A DNA stretch of 31,382 nucleotides from a virus: positions 1 to 31,382 of IMG/VR virus record IMGVR_UViG_3300017636_000002. One strand, 5' to 3'. A program made the translations under genes and the position numbers. Each line of letters starts with the position of its first letter. The first letter of the stretch is position 1. The notes beneath the pieces were generated by a model that saw nothing but the letters and a program-made list of their open reading frames with translations, did not search any database and was not told where the DNA came from. Positions 29,213-31,382 of this stretch are shown piece after piece.

Positions 29213-29680
29213 TCACCGCTTCCAGGGCGGCGTGCTCCCCGGGCCGACGCCGACGGGAGCGCGGGCGCTCACCGGCGAGCCGCCGCCGCCCTTCTTGACG
29301 TAGCCCTTGATGACGTTGGTGAACTCGCCGTTGTCGTCGCGCTTCTTCAGCCCGACGTTGATCTCCAGCGGCACGTTGTGGAGCTCGACCGAGTCCTTCG
29401 GCTGCATCACGCCGATAGCGCGGCAGATGGCCGAGAGCTCGCCCCGAGCGATCTTGACCGTCATCTCGGACTTGTTCTCGAGGTTGAGCCGGGCCCAGAC
29501 GAGCCGGCCCTTGAACTCGCCGTCGATGACCTGGAAGGTCAACTGCAGGTACTTGCCAACGCCGGTCTTGGTCGGCTTGAGCTCCGACTCGGAGATGACG
29601 GCGAGGTACTTGCCCGCTGGAAGCGGGTCGAGGGCAACGGAAGGATCGACTTGGTTCGCGTCAAAGTTCAGATTTGCCAT
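29213..29680 (-). CDS. DUF669 family protein, Sak4 partner
   Basis: A protein of 155 residues starting at ATG 29680, with AAGGAG 10 bases upstream. It begins MANLNFDANQVDPS and has LPAGKYLAVISESELKPTKTGVGKYLQLTFQVIDGEFKGRLVWARLNLENKS at ~25-77, which is the DUF669 signature, and a Gly/Ser/Pro-rich C-terminal tail ending PPWKR. The strand pattern suggests an OB-like fold. DUF669 genes sit beside Sak4-like genes in many phages and are thought to act as their single-strand-binding partner. The same arrangement is seen here. The flexible C-terminus resembles that of SSB proteins but lacks the acidic tip. Confidence 0.87.
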   Translation of the reverse strand: MANLNFDANQVDPSVALDPLPAGKYLAVISESELKPTKTGVGKYLQLTFQVIDGEFKGRLVWARLNLENKSEMTVKIARGELSAICRAIGVMQPKDSVELHNVPLEINVGLKKRDDNGEFTNVIKGYVKKGGGGSPVSARAPVGVGPGSTPPWKR

Positions 29681-29710
29681 TGGTGCAGAGCTCCTTGATC
29701 GATGAAAGAA

Positions 29711-29765
29711 ATGCCATGCCTTGCCGCGGCTCGCCAAGGCTTGACTTGGCAGGCGGTGCCGCGCC
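29711..29765 (-). repeat. Pentamer-phased GGNNN repeat upstream of DUF669
   Basis: In the same 5-base phase from 29714 to 29765, 6 of 11 positions are CC and 10 of 11 have C in the second place or GC/AC variants. It fills the gap between the Sak4-like stop (29771) and the DUF669 ribosome binding site. Confidence 0.65.
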
Positions 29766-29770
29766 ATAAA

Positions 29771-30577
29771 TCAGTTGCTGCCGGTGTTGTCGGTGGTGGG
29801 GGCAGGGGTAGCAACGGCGGCGTTCGGGTCCTCGCCGCGAACGAGCGCCGCGAAGACGCGGTAGTCCAGCGGGATCTCTTCGGGCAGGCCCAAGCGGTTC
29901 TTGGCGACGTGCGCCGGACGCTCGACGGTGCGGATGATCCGCTCGCCGGTGGAGACGCCGTTGTGCTTGGCCTTGTTGAAGCCCTCGTCGACCTTGATGG
30001 TGTGGACCTTGTACGTGGCGAAGAGCACCTCGTCAGCCCATTCCTGCACCAGCGCCGACGCGAGCTTGTGCAGACGCGGCGAGTAGCGGTCGTACGGCAC
30101 GGTCTCAGGGTTCTCGAACTTCTCGATCTTGGCGTGAGCGATGAGCACGACCGTCATGCCGCGATCGCTGCGGAGCGCATCGAGCGCGCCGAGTACCATC
30201 CGCCACTTGTCGACGGCGAAGGCAAATCCCTTCGCATAGCCGATCTTCTCGATGTTCTCGACGCTCTCGTCGGCGCAGACCTCGCCCCAGATCAGGCGCT
30301 CGAGCCAGTCCAGGCTGTCGATGACGACCGTGCGGTAGTCATGCTCGCCCGAGTACAGGGATTCGAGCGCCGCCATCACCTCGCCGAGGCTCTTGGCCAG
30401 CGGGAACGACTCGCAGTCGATGTCGGCCAGTCCGTCTTCGGTCGGGACGAAGATCGGCTTCTCGGCCATCGCGCCGAAGGTGCTCTTGCCGATGCCGTGC
30501 GTGCCGTACAGCATCACGCGGCGGGGGCGGGCCTTGCGGCCCTTGCTGATCTGGTTCATGAGGGTGGCTGGGGTCAT
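29771..30577 (-). CDS. Sak4-like RecA/AAA ATPase (single-strand annealing)
   Basis: A protein of 268 residues starting at ATG 30577 with GGAG 6 bases upstream. Walker A GTHGIGKST is at 25-33, Walker B TVVIDSLDWL at ~83-92, and the RecA-like core continues with MTVVLIAHAKIEKFENPE. The C-terminus is an Ala/Thr/Pro-rich tail. The size, the short RecA fold without RecA's DNA loops and the neighbouring DUF669 gene identify it as Sak4-type, a phage ATP-binding annealing protein. It probably drives homologous recombination of phage DNA with RusA and the helicase. It is the first gene of the recombination operon. Confidence 0.88.
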   Translation of the reverse strand: MTPATLMNQISKGRKARPRRVMLYGTHGIGKSTFGAMAEKPIFVPTEDGLADIDCESFPLAKSLGEVMAALESLYSGEHDYRTVVIDSLDWLERLIWGEVCADESVENIEKIGYAKGFAFAVDKWRMVLGALDALRSDRGMTVVLIAHAKIEKFENPETVPYDRYSPRLHKLASALVQEWADEVLFATYKVHTIKVDEGFNKAKHNGVSTGERIIRTVERPAHVAKNRLGLPEEIPLDYRVFAALVRGEDPNAAVATPAPTTDNTGSN

Positions 30578-30761
30578 GTGTTCTCCGTGGTGATGGGGTG
30601 AGTGATCGAGGTTTTCGGGCCAGATATCCCGTGCGAACTCGCCCTGGCCAAGCCGCACGAGCGGCTGGGCGTTTTGGACGCGAGCGTCGGCGGGGGTTGG
30701 CGAGAACGGTTGGGCGGGCACGCCAGTACCCATCTACGAATCAGGCGCTTGTGTCGCGCGC
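30578..30761 (-). promoter_or_regulatory. Gap upstream of recombination operon
   Basis: This 184-base gap before the Sak4-like gene should carry the operon promoter, but no convincing -35/-10 boxes are visible. It contains a hairpin AGCCGC-ACGA-GCGGCT (30651-30666). Only a trace of the pentamer phase appears (three consecutive CC at 30643-30654). Confidence 0.4.
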
Positions 30762-31382
30762 TCAGTTGACCGCTGGGTCGAAACTGGCGAGGACCTCACG
30801 CAGGCGGAGCACCATCCGGTTGATGGTGCCGCGATGCACTTGCCGCTCGGTTGCGATCGCAGGGATGCTTTTGGACTGCAGATCCTCTGCCAGCTCCCTT
30901 AGATCACGGGGCAGTCGGCCGAGCGCCTCGTCCAAGTCCAGCCGCAGGCCCACTTCCGTGGCGAGCTTGCAGCCCGGGGCCGCGAACGCGCGGCATTCGC
31001 TGCCGGGCTCGGGCAGGCTCTGGTGGCGACGCTGGTGCTCAAACCCCCTGCGCAGCTCCTTGCAGGTCCGCAGGTACCAGATGTCCATCACACCCTTGGC
31101 GAACGTCGTGGCCTTCGATATCGAGGGGTCGTGGCGCAGCATCGCGCGGTACACCTCGAGCACGAGCGATTCCCGGAGGTCCTCGGCATCCACGCCATTG
31201 AGGTAAAAGAGGCGGGCCAGGCGATCAATGCGGTACGCGATCTGCCGCTGCGTGAGCCCGGGGAGCCCATCGCGGAACGGGTGCGGGCGTGCCGGGTCAA
31301 CCGCGCCGTGCGGCGGATTCACTGGGCGATTGCCCTGCGGATCAGACTGGGGGACGGTTGGGTTGAGAGCGGGAGTGGACAT
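30762..31382 (-). CDS. Sigma-70-like/transcription regulator
   Basis: A protein of 206 residues; ATG lies on the last base of the window, so a longer N-terminus cannot be excluded. After a Pro-rich leader, ~63-112 (VDAEDLRESLVLEVYRAM, then FAKGVMDIWYLRTCKELRR) resembles sigma region 2. The C-terminal ~150-203 (LDEALGRLPRDLRELAEDLQS, then IATERQVHRGTINRMVLRLREVL) is a sigma region 4-type helix-turn-helix. It is closest in shape to ECF-type sigma factors. It may direct RNA polymerase to phage promoters, for example the late operon. A role as a non-sigma HTH regulator remains possible. Confidence 0.7.
   Translation of the reverse strand: MSTPALNPTVPQSDPQGNRPVNPPHGAVDPARPHPFRDGLPGLTQRQIAYRIDRLARLFYLNGVDAEDLRESLVLEVYRAMLRHDPSISKATTFAKGVMDIWYLRTCKELRRGFEHQRRHQSLPEPGSECRAFAAPGCKLATEVGLRLDLDEALGRLPRDLRELAEDLQSKSIPAIATERQVHRGTINRMVLRLREVLASFDPAVN

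Noticed and set aside
27882-29765. Pentamer arrays as CRISPR arrays
   Set aside because: Units are 5 bases with variable content, no long repeats or spacers, and no cas genes nearby.

Overview
The window is one stretch of a tailed-phage genome (prophage or free virus) with HK97-type head genes and a siphovirus-like tail. It is very GC-rich, with strong G/C bias at third codon positions and AAGGAG-type ribosome binding sites in front of many genes. Several small structural proteins (tail tube, tail assembly chaperone, holin, the gene beside the portal) have the look I associate with phages of Planctomycetota, perhaps Phycisphaerae. That host assignment is an impression from protein style, not something the sequence proves. 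No integrase, attachment site, endolysin or tRNA is visible, so I cannot say whether the element is integrated.

Nearly all phage genes lie on the minus strand, so the transcription order runs from the right edge to the left. At the right end (31382-23082) is a regulatory, recombination and replication block: a sigma-factor-like protein, a Sak4-like RecA/AAA ATPase, a DUF669 protein, a conserved protein of unknown function, a RusA-type Holliday junction resolvase, a superfamily 2 helicase, a fused primase-polymerase/ATPase, an unrecognised protein and an HNH endonuclease. A ParB-like/DNA methyltransferase fusion follows (22732-21401). The packaging and head block (18159-8131) holds a small DNA-binding protein (small terminase candidate), the large terminase, a zinc-ribbon protein, the portal, a protease-major capsid fusion, a decoration protein and head-tail connectors. 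The tail and lysis block (8117-1) holds the tail tube, tail assembly chaperones joined by a -1 frameshift, a holin, an overlapping spanin-like pair, a connector-like protein, a short tape measure, tail proteins, a methyltransferase, an MptE-like protein and a Gly-rich protein cut by the left edge.

Two plus-strand islands interrupt this order. At 13900-15419 an AbiEi/AbiEii (type IV) toxin-antitoxin pair sits between the portal block and the terminase block, with its own AT-rich promoter and a candidate operator. At 18330-21389 there are four small genes (one with a HARE-HTH domain), two clear intrinsic terminators and a Fic-family AMP-transferase gene preceded by nested inverted repeats.

The most unusual signal is in the recombination block. 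All four gaps between the Sak4-like, DUF669, unknown, RusA and helicase genes carry a quasi-periodic five-base pattern: NNNCC on the plus strand, GGNNN in the transcripts. It stays in one phase for up to 29 units and extends into the end of the RusA gene. A second unusual signal is a palindrome family (GGAACG-N4-CGTTCC) found once upstream of fic and twice inside the primase gene, where it is translated as an interdomain linker. Other points of note are an internal, strongly supported start that would release free capsid protein from the protease-capsid fusion, and a DNA-binding domain shared by the large terminase N-terminus and the small protein encoded just upstream.
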